From assembly GCF_000712035.1 (NCBI RefSeq), contig NZ_KL544008.1, forward strand, positions 342,544 through 406,543: a DNA stretch of 64,000 bases, read 5' to 3'. The DNA is from Salinicoccus luteus DSM 17002. GTDB taxonomy: Bacteria; Bacillota; Bacilli; Staphylococcales; Salinicoccaceae. Each line of letters begins with the position of its first letter. The first letter of the stretch is position 1. A program made the position numbers and the translations under genes. Of the stretch, positions 17,466 to 28,305 are shown in pieces. The notes under the pieces are model-generated. The model was not told the DNA's origin. It worked only from the letters and a program-made list of their open reading frames with translations, and ran no database searches.

Positions 17466-19385
17466 ATGGCATCCACAGCTAAAAAGCAAGGTGTCGGTTC
17501 TGTACTCTGGGATTACCTGACTACAGTAGACCATAAGAAAATAGCAATACTGTACTTGATTGCTGGTGGTTTCTTCTTCGTTCTTGGTGGTATCGAAGCG
17601 ATGCTGATCAGAATTCAGCTTGCTGTACCAAACAATGACTTCCTCTCTGCAGGACTGTTCAACGAAGTAATCACGATGCACGGTACGACGATGATATTCC
17701 TGGCAGCCATGCCGCTGCTCTTTGCATTCATGAACGCGACGGTCCCACTCCAGATCGGAGCGCGTGACGTTGCCTTTCCATTCCTGAATGCACTCGGTGT
17801 ATGGCTGTTCATCTTCGGTGGTATCTTCCTGAACCTTTCATGGTTCCTCGGAGGCGCCCCTGATGCTGGCTGGACGAGCTATGCTTCACTGTCAATTGCA
17901 TCCGCCGGACACGGCATCGACTTTTATGCACTCGGTCTTCAGATCACCGGTGCAGGTACACTGATTTCAGGTATCAACTTTGTAACGACAATCATCAATA
18001 TGAGAGCACCGGGCATGACATATATGAGAATGCCGCTGATGACATGGACGACGCTCGTGGCTTCAGTACTTATCGTGTTTGCATTCCCACCGCTTACAAT
18101 CGGCATTTTCCTGCTGATGTTCGACCGCATGTTCGGTTCCAGCTTCTTCCTTGTAGAAACTGGAGGAAACACAATCATCTGGGAGCACCTGTTCTGGATT
18201 TTCGGTCACCCGGAAGTATACATTCTGATCCTTCCGGCATTCGGTATCTTCTCAGAGATTTTTTCAACGTTCTCACGTAAGCGCCTATTCGGTTACTCGG
18301 CAATGGTGTTTGCGACCGTACTGATCGGATTCTTCGGATTCATGGTATGGGCGCACCACATGTTCACAGTCGGTCTTGGACCGACGGCGAACGCAATCTT
18401 TGCGGTGGCCACAATGGCAATCGCCGTACCGACGGGTATCAAGATATTCAACTGGGTCGCCACCGTGTGGGGCGGAAGCATCGAGTTCACGACGCCGATG
18501 CTCTATGCCCTCGCATTCATCCCGTCATTTACGATGGGTGGGGTGACAGGTGTCATGCAGGCCGCTGCGCCAGCCGACTACCAGTACCATGATTCATACT
18601 TCATCGTTGCGCACTTCCACTATGTCATCGTGGGTGGTGTCGTGTTCGGCCTTCTGGCAGGACTGCACTACTACTGGCCGCTGATGTTCGGCAATATGCT
18701 CAGCGAGAAGCTCGGAAAGATTACATTCGTCCTATTCGTAATCGGATTCCATACGACATTCCTGATCCAGCACTTCCTTGGTCTATGGGGAATGCCAAGA
18801 CGTGTATTCACGTATCTGGACGGGCAGGGATATAACACCGCGAACATTGTTTCGTCCATCGGGGCACTGCTGATGGCCATTGCTGTAATCATCCTTGTCA
18901 TAAACATCATCATGACACTTGCGAAGAACCAGAGAGTGGGCCGCGATCCATGGGGTGACGGACGTACGCTCGAATGGTCCCTGCCACTTCCAGTACCATA
19001 CTACAACTTCGCACAGACACCGCTTGTACGTGGACTTGATGCATACTGGATCGAAAAGAAAGCGAACAATGGCAAGATGATGCCGGCAGAATCTCTGGAA
19101 GATTTCCATATGCCGAACAACTCATTCATCCCATTCGTACTGTCATTCGGCCTGTTCGTGGCTGCCTTCGGTGCGCTGTACTTCGCCTCCGGCAAAGAGT
19201 GGGCAATCGATGCAGTAGCCGATCTGCCGCAGCATCCATGGGCGCTATGGGTTCTCATCCTTGGACTGGCTATCACATTCGGTTCAATGATTACACGCTC
19301 CCTCAAAGACGACCTTGGATACTATGTAACAAAAGAAGAAGTTTTAAGAGATCTTGAAGAAGAAGAACAAAGGAGGGAGAATTAA
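17466..19385 (+). CDS. ctaD: cytochrome c oxidase subunit I
   Basis: The catalytic heme-copper subunit, 639 residues with about 14 helices. The CuB/His-Tyr region (WIFGHPEVYILILPAFG), the HHMFTVG pair and the HYVIVGGVVFG heme-ligand loop are intact; YHDSYFIVAHFHYV is diagnostic. It reduces O2 to water and pumps protons. It starts two bases after ctaC and overlaps ctaE by one base, so translation is likely coupled. Confidence 0.98.
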   Translation: MASTAKKQGVGSVLWDYLTTVDHKKIAILYLIAGGFFFVLGGIEAMLIRIQLAVPNNDFLSAGLFNEVITMHGTTMIFLAAMPLLFAFMNATVPLQIGARDVAFPFLNALGVWLFIFGGIFLNLSWFLGGAPDAGWTSYASLSIASAGHGIDFYALGLQITGAGTLISGINFVTTIINMRAPGMTYMRMPLMTWTTLVASVLIVFAFPPLTIGIFLLMFDRMFGSSFFLVETGGNTIIWEHLFWIFGHPEVYILILPAFGIFSEIFSTFSRKRLFGYSAMVFATVLIGFFGFMVWAHHMFTVGLGPTANAIFAVATMAIAVPTGIKIFNWVATVWGGSIEFTTPMLYALAFIPSFTMGGVTGVMQAAAPADYQYHDSYFIVAHFHYVIVGGVVFGLLAGLHYYWPLMFGNMLSEKLGKITFVLFVIGFHTTFLIQHFLGLWGMPRRVFTYLDGQGYNTANIVSSIGALLMAIAVIILVINIIMTLAKNQRVGRDPWGDGRTLEWSLPLPVPYYNFAQTPLVRGLDAYWIEKKANNGKMMPAESLEDFHMPNNSFIPFVLSFGLFVAAFGALYFASGKEWAIDAVADLPQHPWALWVLILGLAITFGSMITRSLKDDLGYYVTKEEVLRDLEEEEQRREN

Positions 19386-20011
19386 TGGCTCACATGGAGT
19401 ATAACGTACCAAGTGAAAGATGGCCTGCACATCCCGAAACCGCAACGATGGAAGGGAAAAACAAGTTTGTCGGTTTCTGGATCTTCCTTGCAGGTGAGAC
19501 TGCACTGTTCGCCTCCCTCTTTGCGACCTATCTTGCTCTGAAGGATTCAGTACCGTCAGATGACCATCTGCTGGCGGCCGATCTCTTCGCACTGCCGCTT
19601 GCATTCGTCATGACGATGTTCCTTTTGACATCATCACTTACAAGTGTCTATGCGGTCTATCACATGAGAAACAACAATTTTGCAAAAATGCAGCTCTGGC
19701 TCGGTATCACCGTTCTCCTCGGCCTTGGCTTCCTGGCTCTTGAGATCTATGAATTCATCGAGTATACCCACCTTGGACATACCTTCAGATCGAGTGCATT
19801 CGGAAGTGCCTTCTACTTCCTGCTCGGTACCCACGGGTTCCACGTGGTAATCGGTCTTGTATGGATAACGTTGCTGATCATCCGTAATGCCAAGCGTGGC
19901 CTCTCCGTATACACTGCTGCGAAAGTAAACACTGCAGCACTGTACTGGCACTTCATCGACGTTGTGTGGGTATTCATCTTCACAATAGTTTACTTGCTGG
20001 GAGTGTTGTAA
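19385..20011 (+). CDS. ctaE: cytochrome c oxidase subunit III
   Basis: 208 residues with five membrane helices, the short bacterial form. Typical stretches are KFVGFWIFLAGETALFASLF, LGTHGFHVVIGL and YWHFIDVVWVFIF. It stabilises subunit I and supports proton uptake. GGAGGGAG lies before the ATG, which shares its first base with the ctaD stop. Confidence 0.96.
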   Translation: MAHMEYNVPSERWPAHPETATMEGKNKFVGFWIFLAGETALFASLFATYLALKDSVPSDDHLLAADLFALPLAFVMTMFLLTSSLTSVYAVYHMRNNNFAKMQLWLGITVLLGLGFLALEIYEFIEYTHLGHTFRSSAFGSAFYFLLGTHGFHVVIGLVWITLLIIRNAKRGLSVYTAAKVNTAALYWHFIDVVWVFIFTIVYLLGVL

Positions 20012-20012
20012 T

Positions 20013-20354
20013 ATGGCAGAAATAAAACAGGAACCAATGTCAAAGAAGAAGCTTGAGTATGTACGCCGTGAGCGCACGAAGGAGATGCGCCAACAGGTCG
20101 TCTCCTTTGGGCTTATGATTTTCTTCACCTTCATCGCATTTGGTATGGTAGCAATGGACATCGATGCAAGTTTTGTCATCCCTGTAGTTATTGGATTGGC
20201 ATTCGTTCAGGTCATCCTGCAGTTCTTCTACTTCATGCACATGAAGGATAAGGGACATGAGTTCGCCAAACTGTTCATGATGACGGGCATGTTTTTCGCC
20301 CTGTCGTTCATCGTAACATTCATCTATATTGTCTGGATCGGTTCTCCGATCTAA
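20013..20354 (+). CDS. ctaF: cytochrome c oxidase subunit IV (CtaF)
   Basis: 113 residues: a charged N-terminal segment followed by three hydrophobic helices with FFYFMHMKDKG between the second and third, as in the CtaF/CyoD-like subunit IV family. It starts one base after ctaE and ends just before a strong terminator, closing the structural part of the operon. Confidence 0.92.
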   Translation: MAEIKQEPMSKKKLEYVRRERTKEMRQQVVSFGLMIFFTFIAFGMVAMDIDASFVIPVVIGLAFVQVILQFFYFMHMKDKGHEFAKLFMMTGMFFALSFIVTFIYIVWIGSPI

Positions 20355-20363
20355 GTCAGTATG

Positions 20364-20396
20364 AAGACCGGCACAAAATGTGCCGGTCTTTGTTTT
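20364..20396 (+). terminator. terminator after ctaF
   Basis: AAGACCGGCACA pairs perfectly with TGTGCCGGTCTT (loop AAA), followed by TGTTTT. It separates ctaBCDEF from ctaG. Confidence 0.87.
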
Positions 20397-20421
20397 GTCA
20401 TCATATTGTCAAGGTCAGGTC

Positions 20422-20450
20422 TTGCCCAATGGGGCACCGGATTCTATACT
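20422..20450 (+). promoter_or_regulatory. candidate promoter for ctaG
   Basis: TTGCCC, a 17-base spacer and TATACT, 35 bases before the ctaG ATG and after the ctaF terminator. The -35 overlaps a small GCCC/GGGC inverted repeat. Confidence 0.5.
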
Positions 20451-20484
20451 TGAGGTAAGTGATTTTATAAAGGGATGATTCTAA

Positions 20485-21438
20485 ATGGAAAACTTGTCAT
20501 CTATATCAATATTCGGGTTCATCGCCAACTGGAGCCCATTCTTTCTGGCGTTCGTCGTCCTTCTGACGGTTGCCTATTTCCTTATTACGAAGAAATGGTA
20601 TGCTGATTTTGAAGGTGGCCGGCCCCTGCGCAATAAGGAGGCCATGGTCTTCCTGACGAGCATGATACTGCTTTATGCCATGTATGGATCTCCGGTCGAT
20701 GTTCTGAGTCATATACTCTTCAGCTTCCACATGCTGCAGATGGCCGTCGTATTTCTGCTGATTGCACCGCTCATGTATTTCGCCATACCGGAATATCTAT
20801 GGAAATATTTTGTCGGACTGCCTGTTGTGAGACAGTTTTTTGCGATCGCAAAAAAACCGCTGATACCGCTGATTCTGTTCAATGGCATCTTCTCGATATA
20901 TCACCTGCCGGTCGTATTGGACTTTCTGAAGCAGAGCGGTATGCTGCATTCGGCATTCAACGTCCTGCTGTTTGCACTGGCACTGTTGATGTTCTATCCG
21001 ATCTTCAATAGGGTGGAGCCACAGGAGAAGCATATGGGCGGTCTCTTCAAACTACTATATATATTCGGTATCGGTGCACTGCTGACACCGGCATGCGGAC
21101 TGATCATCTTTGCAGGAGATCCATTGTATCGGACATATACGGATGGAGACGCATGGCTCGCCGCCATGGAACTGTGTGTACCTTCCGGTGTGCTGGATGG
21201 ACTGAAAGGACAGGGCCTCATCTCGGGTCCTGAATACTTTACGAATACGACTCCAATCATGGACCAGCAGACGGGTGGCATCATAATGAAAGTGCTCCAG
21301 GAAGTCTTCTTCGGTTTCATGCTCGCCCATATCTTCTTCAACTGGTATCGCAATGAGCGCAAGGATGAAGATGAAGTGACACGCCGTTCCGTTGAGGAAG
21401 CACGCCTGCAAAAAGAACTATTCAACCAATACAGATAA
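20485..21438 (+). CDS. ctaG: cytochrome c oxidase assembly factor CtaG
   Basis: 317 residues and about seven membrane helices, matching the Bacillus CtaG (caa3_CtaG) family needed to make active caa3 oxidase, probably in copper delivery. Visible features are MYGSPVDVLSHILFSFHMLQ, with conserved His and Met residues in membrane segments, and QEVFFGFMLAHIFFNW. It is distinct from the Cox11-type CtaG of proteobacteria. AAAGGGATG lies upstream, and the DUF420 gene follows after 21 bases. Confidence 0.92.
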   Translation: MENLSSISIFGFIANWSPFFLAFVVLLTVAYFLITKKWYADFEGGRPLRNKEAMVFLTSMILLYAMYGSPVDVLSHILFSFHMLQMAVVFLLIAPLMYFAIPEYLWKYFVGLPVVRQFFAIAKKPLIPLILFNGIFSIYHLPVVLDFLKQSGMLHSAFNVLLFALALLMFYPIFNRVEPQEKHMGGLFKLLYIFGIGALLTPACGLIIFAGDPLYRTYTDGDAWLAAMELCVPSGVLDGLKGQGLISGPEYFTNTTPIMDQQTGGIIMKVLQEVFFGFMLAHIFFNWYRNERKDEDEVTRRSVEEARLQKELFNQYR

Positions 21439-21459
21439 AGAAGTTAGGAGAATCTGACT

Positions 21460-21915
21460 GTGCATATTTTACCGACCCTCAGTACATTATTCATCGTGAT
21501 CAGTGCTATTTTCATGGCAATCGGAATTGCCAAAGTGAAGAATGGACAGGTTGAAACACACCGCAAAATGATGACGCTTGCAGCGCTCAGCGCCCTGATC
21601 TTCTTCATCATCTATGCATCCAGAACGGTATTCATCGGAAATACGGCTTTCGGTGGCCCGGATGCACTGGTGCCGTATTATACGGTGTTTCTGATATTCC
21701 ATATCATCCTGGCGACGACTGGTGGTGTCCTCGGAGGTGTCCAGGTATACCTCGGACAGAAGGAGAAGCTTGTCAGGCACAGGAAGATAGCACCTTGGGC
21801 ATCGACGATCTGGTTTGGTACGGCAATCACTGGTGTGATGGTCTACGTCCTTCTGTATGTCCTCTATCCGGGTGGCGAAACTACATCATTGATCAAAGCG
21901 ATCCTACAGGGATAG
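21460..21915 (+). CDS. ctaM: DUF420 membrane protein (CtaM/YozB-like)
   Basis: 151 residues and four helices, DUF420 family. Conserved histidines lie in ETHRKMMTLAAL, LIFHIILATTGG and LVRHRKIAPWAST. The Staphylococcus aureus homologue CtaM is required for activity of heme-A oxidases; a similar maturation role is inferred here. GTG 21460 follows TTAGGAG by nine bases. It is the last gene of the oxidase block and ends at a bidirectional terminator. Confidence 0.85.
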   Translation: MHILPTLSTLFIVISAIFMAIGIAKVKNGQVETHRKMMTLAALSALIFFIIYASRTVFIGNTAFGGPDALVPYYTVFLIFHIILATTGGVLGGVQVYLGQKEKLVRHRKIAPWASTIWFGTAITGVMVYVLLYVLYPGGETTSLIKAILQG

Positions 21916-21951
21916 AAAAAGAGCGGCTCACATTTGTGAGCCGCTCTTTTT
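21916..21951. terminator. bidirectional terminator between ctaM and yugN
   Basis: AAAAAGAGCGGCTCACA pairs with TGTGAGCCGCTCTTTTT around two bases: A-run and T-run on both sides, serving both convergent genes. Confidence 0.9.
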
Positions 21952-21961
21952 GATTGGTTAT

Positions 21962-22321
21962 CTAGCTGGTCAGTGCTTTCAGATCCTGGGCAACCGCCCT
22001 GATCTTCTGTACCGCGTGATCGACAATACGTTCAGGGAAGTGTTCATCGCTTCCATACTCGATGCCTGTCGGATAGTAGTGCTTGCCCATGTAGGGATCC
22101 ATCAGTTGGATGATGGCATTTTTTGCACCCACATCGCCTTCGACAGCATATCCTGGTACGCGCAGGTAGTAGATGCCTTCAGGCACTTCGTACTTATAGT
22201 CGAAGGTCATCCGTTCATAGTCCCATGAACCACCGAGGACCAGTCCGTTCTTGTTCATTACATCTTGCAGTATATCCTGAGAAACGAGCATCGTCTCAAG
22301 AGTAGAGTTTTCGAAAACCAT
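21962..22321 (-). CDS. YugN-like family protein
   Basis: 119 residues, soluble, resembling the YugN family of Bacillales. Characteristic parts are GLVLGGSWDYERMTFDYKYE and YYLRVPGYAVEGDVG near the middle. No function is established. GGAGG seven bases before the ATG at 22321 supports the start. It is monocistronic and divergent from ylbF. Confidence 0.82.
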   Translation of the reverse strand: MVFENSTLETMLVSQDILQDVMNKNGLVLGGSWDYERMTFDYKYEVPEGIYYLRVPGYAVEGDVGAKNAIIQLMDPYMGKHYYPTGIEYGSDEHFPERIVDHAVQKIRAVAQDLKALTS

Positions 22322-22461
22322 GAAATTTCCTCCCTAAGCATTTTTCCATTACTTTAATTTTAATCTATTCCTTGCACAGTTGCAAATAGTATTTGAGAAC
22401 CGAAAATGCTGGTGGATGAAATTGGCATGTATGTGATACTATGAGATGAGAGGTGTTGTAT

Positions 22462-22908
22462 ATGGTTACAGAAACAGAACTGGAAATTCTCGATCAGATC
22501 GATGCCTTAAATGAAAAGATAAGGCAGACCGAAGCCTACAGGCATTATTGCAAATACCGGACACTTCTTGAGAAGGACGAGGAAGTGGCAGGACTCATAG
22601 ATCATTTCACCCGGCTGAAGTCGGATTTTGAAGAGGTGCAGAGGTTCGGGAAATATCATCCCGACTTCAGTACCAAGCGGCGGGAGATCAACCAGTTCAA
22701 GAAGAAGTTGGACATGCATCCCGTCATCATGGAATACAGAAGGGCCGAATACCAGCTTCAGGAGATGCTGGATGAGGTGCTCTACCATGTCAGTACCAGT
22801 GTCAGCACTCATGTCAACGTGGTCAGCAGTAACCCGTTCTTCTCGGTGTCTTCGGATTCCGGTGGTTGTGCTACGGGAGGCAGCTGCGGCTGTCAGACCG
22901 CGGGCTGA
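22462..22908 (+). CDS. ylbF: YlbF family regulator (RicF) with cysteine-rich tail
   Basis: 148 residues: a helical DUF964 domain (about residues 1-110) and a Gly/Cys tail GGCATGGSCGCQTAG. In Bacillus, YlbF (RicF), YmcA (RicA) and YaaT (RicT) form a complex that binds Fe-S clusters and affects RNase Y-dependent mRNA processing; the tail cysteines fit cluster binding. ATG 22462 is chosen with GAGAGG eight bases upstream; GTG and TTG lie just before it in frame. It is followed by a terminator. Confidence 0.88.
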   Translation: MVTETELEILDQIDALNEKIRQTEAYRHYCKYRTLLEKDEEVAGLIDHFTRLKSDFEEVQRFGKYHPDFSTKRREINQFKKKLDMHPVIMEYRRAEYQLQEMLDEVLYHVSTSVSTHVNVVSSNPFFSVSSDSGGCATGGSCGCQTAG

Positions 22909-22913
22909 AGAAT

Positions 22914-22960
22914 AAAAAGGTTCCCGCTCCAAATCACCATTTGGAGCGGGAACCTTTTTT
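22914..22960. terminator. bidirectional terminator between ylbF and gdpD
   Basis: A 20-base-pair stem (GGTTCCCGCTCCAAA pairs with TTTGGAGCGGGAACC, extended by A and T runs) around TCACCA, between convergent genes. Confidence 0.9.
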
Positions 22961-22966
22961 GCACGT

Positions 22967-23887
22967 CTAGTAGCGTTCTTTCATCAGGTGATGGCTGATG
23001 TCCGGATAGTCGGTCACGATTGTGTGGGCACCTTTCTGGATCAGTTCATCCATCTTGTCCATTTCGTTGATTACCCAGTATCCGACTGCAACGTTCAGGC
23101 TCTGCAGGTAGTCGATGAATCCTTCCTTATCCAGTGGAATATTGTTGTATCTTGGTGGAATCTGGAAAGTATCAGCTTTCGGGCTGAATAGGTGCTTGAA
23201 CCCGGATGCATATGCAACGTAGGCATTTCTGACCTGGTCTTCGCCCGCTCCGAGTGCGATATCATCGCCGGAGTAGAGGTGGAAACGGTCGATCTGCGAA
23301 TCGTAGAAGCTTGTGACGAGGACACGCTCTTCCACACCGAGTTCATCAATCAGACGATAGAGGAGACTTGGAATGAGGCTGCCCTCATAGGAATTCGGGT
23401 CATCCTTGATATCGATGTTGATGAGCTTGTCGGGATATTTCTCGATCAGTTCCCTGAGTGTGACGATTTTTGCATCCTCGGAGCCCCGGTAGGGATGGCT
23501 GCCTTCTGCATCCCTGAAATGGTAGCCGAAGTCGAGCTCCCTGAGTTCAGCAAGCGTCAGGTTGCTGACGCGTCCGGCGCCGTTGGAGGTGCGGTCGACA
23601 TATGCATCATGGAAGACTACAATCTCCTCATCCTTCGTCATGCGGATATCAATTTCAAATCCGTCCACATCAAACTTGCTTGCCTTGTCAAAGGCGGCTA
23701 TCGTATGTTCGGGTGCAAGCCCCAGTCCTCCGCGATGGGCGAAGATGTAGGGGGAGCGGTGTCTGAAATACGGTTTGATGTCCCTGATTGCGGGCTCGGA
23801 TGTGACCTTGGTACCGATCCATAGTCCACCGATCAGTCCACCTGTGACACCAATTGCGGTCAAAAGGCTTTTAGTACACTTTTTCAT
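22967..23887 (-). CDS. glycerophosphodiester phosphodiesterase, membrane-anchored
   Basis: 306 residues. An N-terminal hydrophobic segment (residues 8-26, after MKKCTK) predicts membrane anchoring or export, followed by a GDPD catalytic domain: FAHRGGLGLAPEHTIAAF (general acid/base His and substrate-binding residues), EIDIRMTKDEEIVVFHDAYVD (metal Glu and Asp, second His) and NIDIKDD. It hydrolyses glycerophosphodiesters to glycerol-3-phosphate and an alcohol. ATG 23887 is used because GGAGGC lies nine bases upstream; the open frame is 19 codons longer without a ribosome site. Confidence 0.92.
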   Translation of the reverse strand: MKKCTKSLLTAIGVTGGLIGGLWIGTKVTSEPAIRDIKPYFRHRSPYIFAHRGGLGLAPEHTIAAFDKASKFDVDGFEIDIRMTKDEEIVVFHDAYVDRTSNGAGRVSNLTLAELRELDFGYHFRDAEGSHPYRGSEDAKIVTLRELIEKYPDKLINIDIKDDPNSYEGSLIPSLLYRLIDELGVEERVLVTSFYDSQIDRFHLYSGDDIALGAGEDQVRNAYVAYASGFKHLFSPKADTFQIPPRYNNIPLDKEGFIDYLQSLNVAVGYWVINEMDKMDELIQKGAHTIVTDYPDISHHLMKERY

Positions 23888-23975
23888 AGTTAGTCTGCCT
23901 CCAATTATAGTTTCATTTAAAACTTCCCATTTCCATGGTATCATAACTCTATAAAATTATATAAGGTGGGTTAAT

Positions 23976-24239
23976 ATGCTTGAGAAACGTATTGGCATAT
24001 ACATTTATTTTAAACAAAATAAATTCATACGACAATTGAAACGCTACGGCCACCTCATATACGTCAATAAGGAAAAGAAGTACTTATTACTATATATATA
24101 CGAATCGGACCTCCCTCAAACCATGGAAGCGCTGAATGGACTGAAGTATGTCAGCGATGTTCTGGTTTCGGAATATCCGAATATCAAGAGGGAATACGGC
24201 ACCGAGAATTTCGAATCGAAGGACTACCGCGTCATCTAA
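23976..24239 (+). CDS. ylbG: YlbG family protein (UPF0298/DUF2129)
   Basis: 87 residues, matching the YlbG family: YFKQNKFIRQLKRYGHLIYV and a YLLLYIYE strand with GLKYVSDV downstream. The fold is a small alpha/beta domain of unknown role. A GGTGGG site precedes the ATG. It lies between the divergent gdpD and the convergent DUF7147 gene, the usual Bacillales neighbourhood of ylbF, rsmD and coaD. Confidence 0.9.
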   Translation: MLEKRIGIYIYFKQNKFIRQLKRYGHLIYVNKEKKYLLLYIYESDLPQTMEALNGLKYVSDVLVSEYPNIKREYGTENFESKDYRVI

Positions 24240-24241
24240 TT

Positions 24242-24613
24242 TCAGGTCATCGGAGGTATCAGGTGGTTCAGACGCAACACGCCTGTTATGTACTGGTAGA
24301 ACTGCTCCCGCTCATAGAAGTCTTCAGGGTCGCGCGTGGAGAACTCGACGACAGGTATATCGCCGGCTCTGCACCATTCCTGGATCAGAGTGTATTTCCG
24401 TCCCGTGCCTTCCTTGTGGAGGATGCCCTGGTATATAGTGTAGACGGCCTGGAAATTGCCGCGTACGGGCGACATGATCAGAAGAAAAGTGGATGGACCG
24501 TCTGCTGTATGCAGGAAGATCCCCCTGTCTATTCTTGAAGCATTGTGTTCGATCAGTGCCTCCAGTTCGAACAGGTCGCCGTGGCCCTCTCCGAGCGTGA
24601 TGAATTTTTGCAT
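24242..24613 (-). CDS. DUF7147 family protein
   Basis: About 123 residues. The start MQKFITLGEGHGDLFELE and the end QYITGVLRLNHLIPP match a small Firmicute family (DUF7147) often mislabelled methylthioribose kinase in older annotations; it is far too short to be that kinase. ATG 24613 has GGGAG nine bases upstream; TTG 24622 would add three codons. It ends two bases after the convergent ylbG. Confidence 0.82.
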   Translation of the reverse strand: MQKFITLGEGHGDLFELEALIEHNASRIDRGIFLHTADGPSTFLLIMSPVRGNFQAVYTIYQGILHKEGTGRKYTLIQEWCRAGDIPVVEFSTRDPEDFYEREQFYQYITGVLRLNHLIPPMT

Positions 24614-24674
24614 GATTATCAACTCCCATCCAATATTCTAAACCAACCGTGAAAGGAAAGAAAGTGGGTTCTCC

Positions 24675-26830
<2,156 letters not shown>

Positions 26831-26905
26831 TAACGGCTCCTTTCTCTTCAATGATATTGTAACAGAAATCGCCTGCTGAATAATGCATGGTGTTAAGAAA
26901 AAAAC

Positions 26906-26934
26906 TTGACAGAAAACCTTGTTGAAGGTACAAT
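26906..26934 (+). promoter_or_regulatory. strong sigma-A promoter for DUF177-rpmF
   Basis: Perfect -35 TTGACA (26906-26911), a 17-base spacer and TACAAT (26929-26934), 31 bases before the first gene. One of the best-matching promoters in the window, fitting a ribosomal-protein operon. Confidence 0.85.
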
Positions 26935-26965
26935 GTTTTTTGTGCTCATAAGAGGTGAAAACTAT

Positions 26966-27481
26966 ATGAGATGGTCATTAACACAGCTTAAAAAGTTTAA
27001 TCAGGAATCAATCGCTGTAAATGAAAAGGTCCAGTTCGGAGAGATCACAGACCGCAAGGATGTAACCTCCATCGAGGAAACTTCTGTAGAGGGAGAAATC
27101 CATGTCCGGAATCGCCAGATTTCGGTCGATCTTATGATAGATACAGTGGTTAATATGCTCGATAGCCGTACTTCCGAAGATATAGAAGTACCCCTTCACA
27201 TCGAATCGAATGAAATATTCGATGAAGAGGCGGGCGAAGACGACGAACTGGCTGAAAATGTTCATCCAGTGACCCACACTTTGGATCTGGAGCCCGTTGT
27301 CCGCGAACTGATTGTTGTCAACATTCCATTCGTCATCACGAAGAGTGATGAAGCGCTGACCGGCGGCAAGGAATGGTCCGTCATCACCGAAGAGGAGTTG
27401 ACGCAGGAGGAAGAGGACGTGGATCCGAGACTGGCAAAGTTGAAATCGCTGCTAGACGACAGTGAGAATAAGGAGGAATAG
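26966..27481 (+). CDS. DUF177 / YceD family protein (YlbN)
   Basis: 171 residues, DUF177 (YceD) family, cotranscribed with rpmF in most bacteria and thought to act in 23S rRNA or 50S metabolism. It starts [11 protein letters not shown]; the C-terminus has [11 protein letters not shown], the family's usual ending. The middle is rich in Asp and Glu. ATG 26966 has GAGGTG upstream; the open frame begins 20 codons earlier inside the promoter, which rules that out. It lies two bases before rpmF. Confidence 0.9.
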   Translation: MRWSLTQLKKFNQESIAVNEKVQFGEITDRKDVTSIEETSVEGEIHVRNRQISVDLMIDTVVNMLDSRTSEDIEVPLHIESNEIFDEEAGEDDELAENVHPVTHTLDLEPVVRELIVVNIPFVITKSDEALTGGKEWSVITEEELTQEEEDVDPRLAKLKSLLDDSENKEE

Positions 27482-27483
27482 AA

Positions 27484-27657
27484 ATGGCAGTACCAAAAAG
27501 AAGAACCTCAATTACACGCAAAAGAAAACGCCGTACGCACCTGAAGCTTTCAGTGCCTGGTATGGTGGAATGCCCAAACTGTGGAGAAATGAAACTTTCC
27601 CATCGTGTATGTAAAGAATGCGGCAGCTATAAAGGTGAAGATGTCGCAGCAAACTAA
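27484..27657 (+). CDS. rpmF: 50S ribosomal protein L32
   Basis: 57 residues: [19 protein letters not shown] followed by a zinc ribbon (CPNCG, then CKECG), the zinc-binding form of L32. AAGGAGG within the end of the DUF177 gene provides the ribosome site. It is followed by a strong terminator. Confidence 0.97.
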   Translation: MAVPKRRTSITRKRKRRTHLKLSVPGMVECPNCGEMKLSHRVCKECGSYKGEDVAAN

Positions 27658-27668
27658 TTGATGCGATG

Positions 27669-27709
27669 AAAAAAGTCGCTGGTGGAATGATTCCACCAGC
27701 GACTTTTTT
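27669..27709. terminator. bidirectional terminator after rpmF
   Basis: AAAAAAGTCGCTGGTGGAA pairs with TTCCACCAGCGACTTTTTT around TGA; it serves rpmF and the convergent GNAT gene. Confidence 0.9.
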
Positions 27710-27728
27710 ATTTGTATGGTGCATGCGG

Positions 27729-28193
27729 CTAGTTGAGTACATAGCCTTCCGGATACCAGATCAGCGGGTCTTCGGACATATCGCGTTCGATGTCGTATTT
27801 CAGCTGCTCGAAGCCATGCCTTTCGAAAAATCCGCGTGAGTTCTGACGGCTGACCGCCTTGATCGGTATGCCATAGCTTTTGGCGTAGTCGATCATCTTG
27901 CTGCCGAAGCCGCGGCCCCGGTACTTTTCGAGCACTTCGAGTTTCCAGATGACCATGTAGTCATGCGGCGGGTCGAAGATCGGCGCATGCTCGTCCTCCT
28001 TGCGGTACAGGCACATGCGTGCAGCGAGGGTATCCCCGACATAGATCCCGTAGAAGGGGGAGTCGATATCGGCATCGATCATGTTGCTCTCGAGCTCCTT
28101 GACCATCTGGAGTTCCTGCGCACCATATTCACGGAACTTCTTGAAATCCTCTGCTGTCTTGTAATTGATTGCTAAATGTTTCACTTCTGACAT
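27729..28193 (-). CDS. GNAT family N-acetyltransferase (YlbP-like)
   Basis: 154 residues with a GNAT fold. The acetyl-CoA loop is RGRGFGSKMIDYAK, after the VIWKLEVLEKY strand. The whole chain from MSEVKHLAINYKT resembles the staphylococcal acetyltransferase encoded beside bshC-mraZ and Bacillus YlbP. Substrate unknown. The start at 28193 is set by GGAGAGAG upstream; the open frame is 17 codons longer. Monocistronic. Confidence 0.87.
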   Translation of the reverse strand: MSEVKHLAINYKTAEDFKKFREYGAQELQMVKELESNMIDADIDSPFYGIYVGDTLAARMCLYRKEDEHAPIFDPPHDYMVIWKLEVLEKYRGRGFGSKMIDYAKSYGIPIKAVSRQNSRGFFERHGFEQLKYDIERDMSEDPLIWYPEGYVLN

Positions 28194-28305
28194 TTTACTC
28201 TCTCCTTTGATTTCATTATAGTATACATCTTCAAAACCGTTCAATTGTTTTATATGTTTATAATATTTATAATTTGATTAACACCCCCGAAGAAGGAGAC
28301 GAATT

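Noticed and set aside
24242-24613. Methylthioribose kinase annotation for the DUF7147 gene
   Set aside because: About 123 residues with no kinase motifs; the name is an old annotation error for this family.
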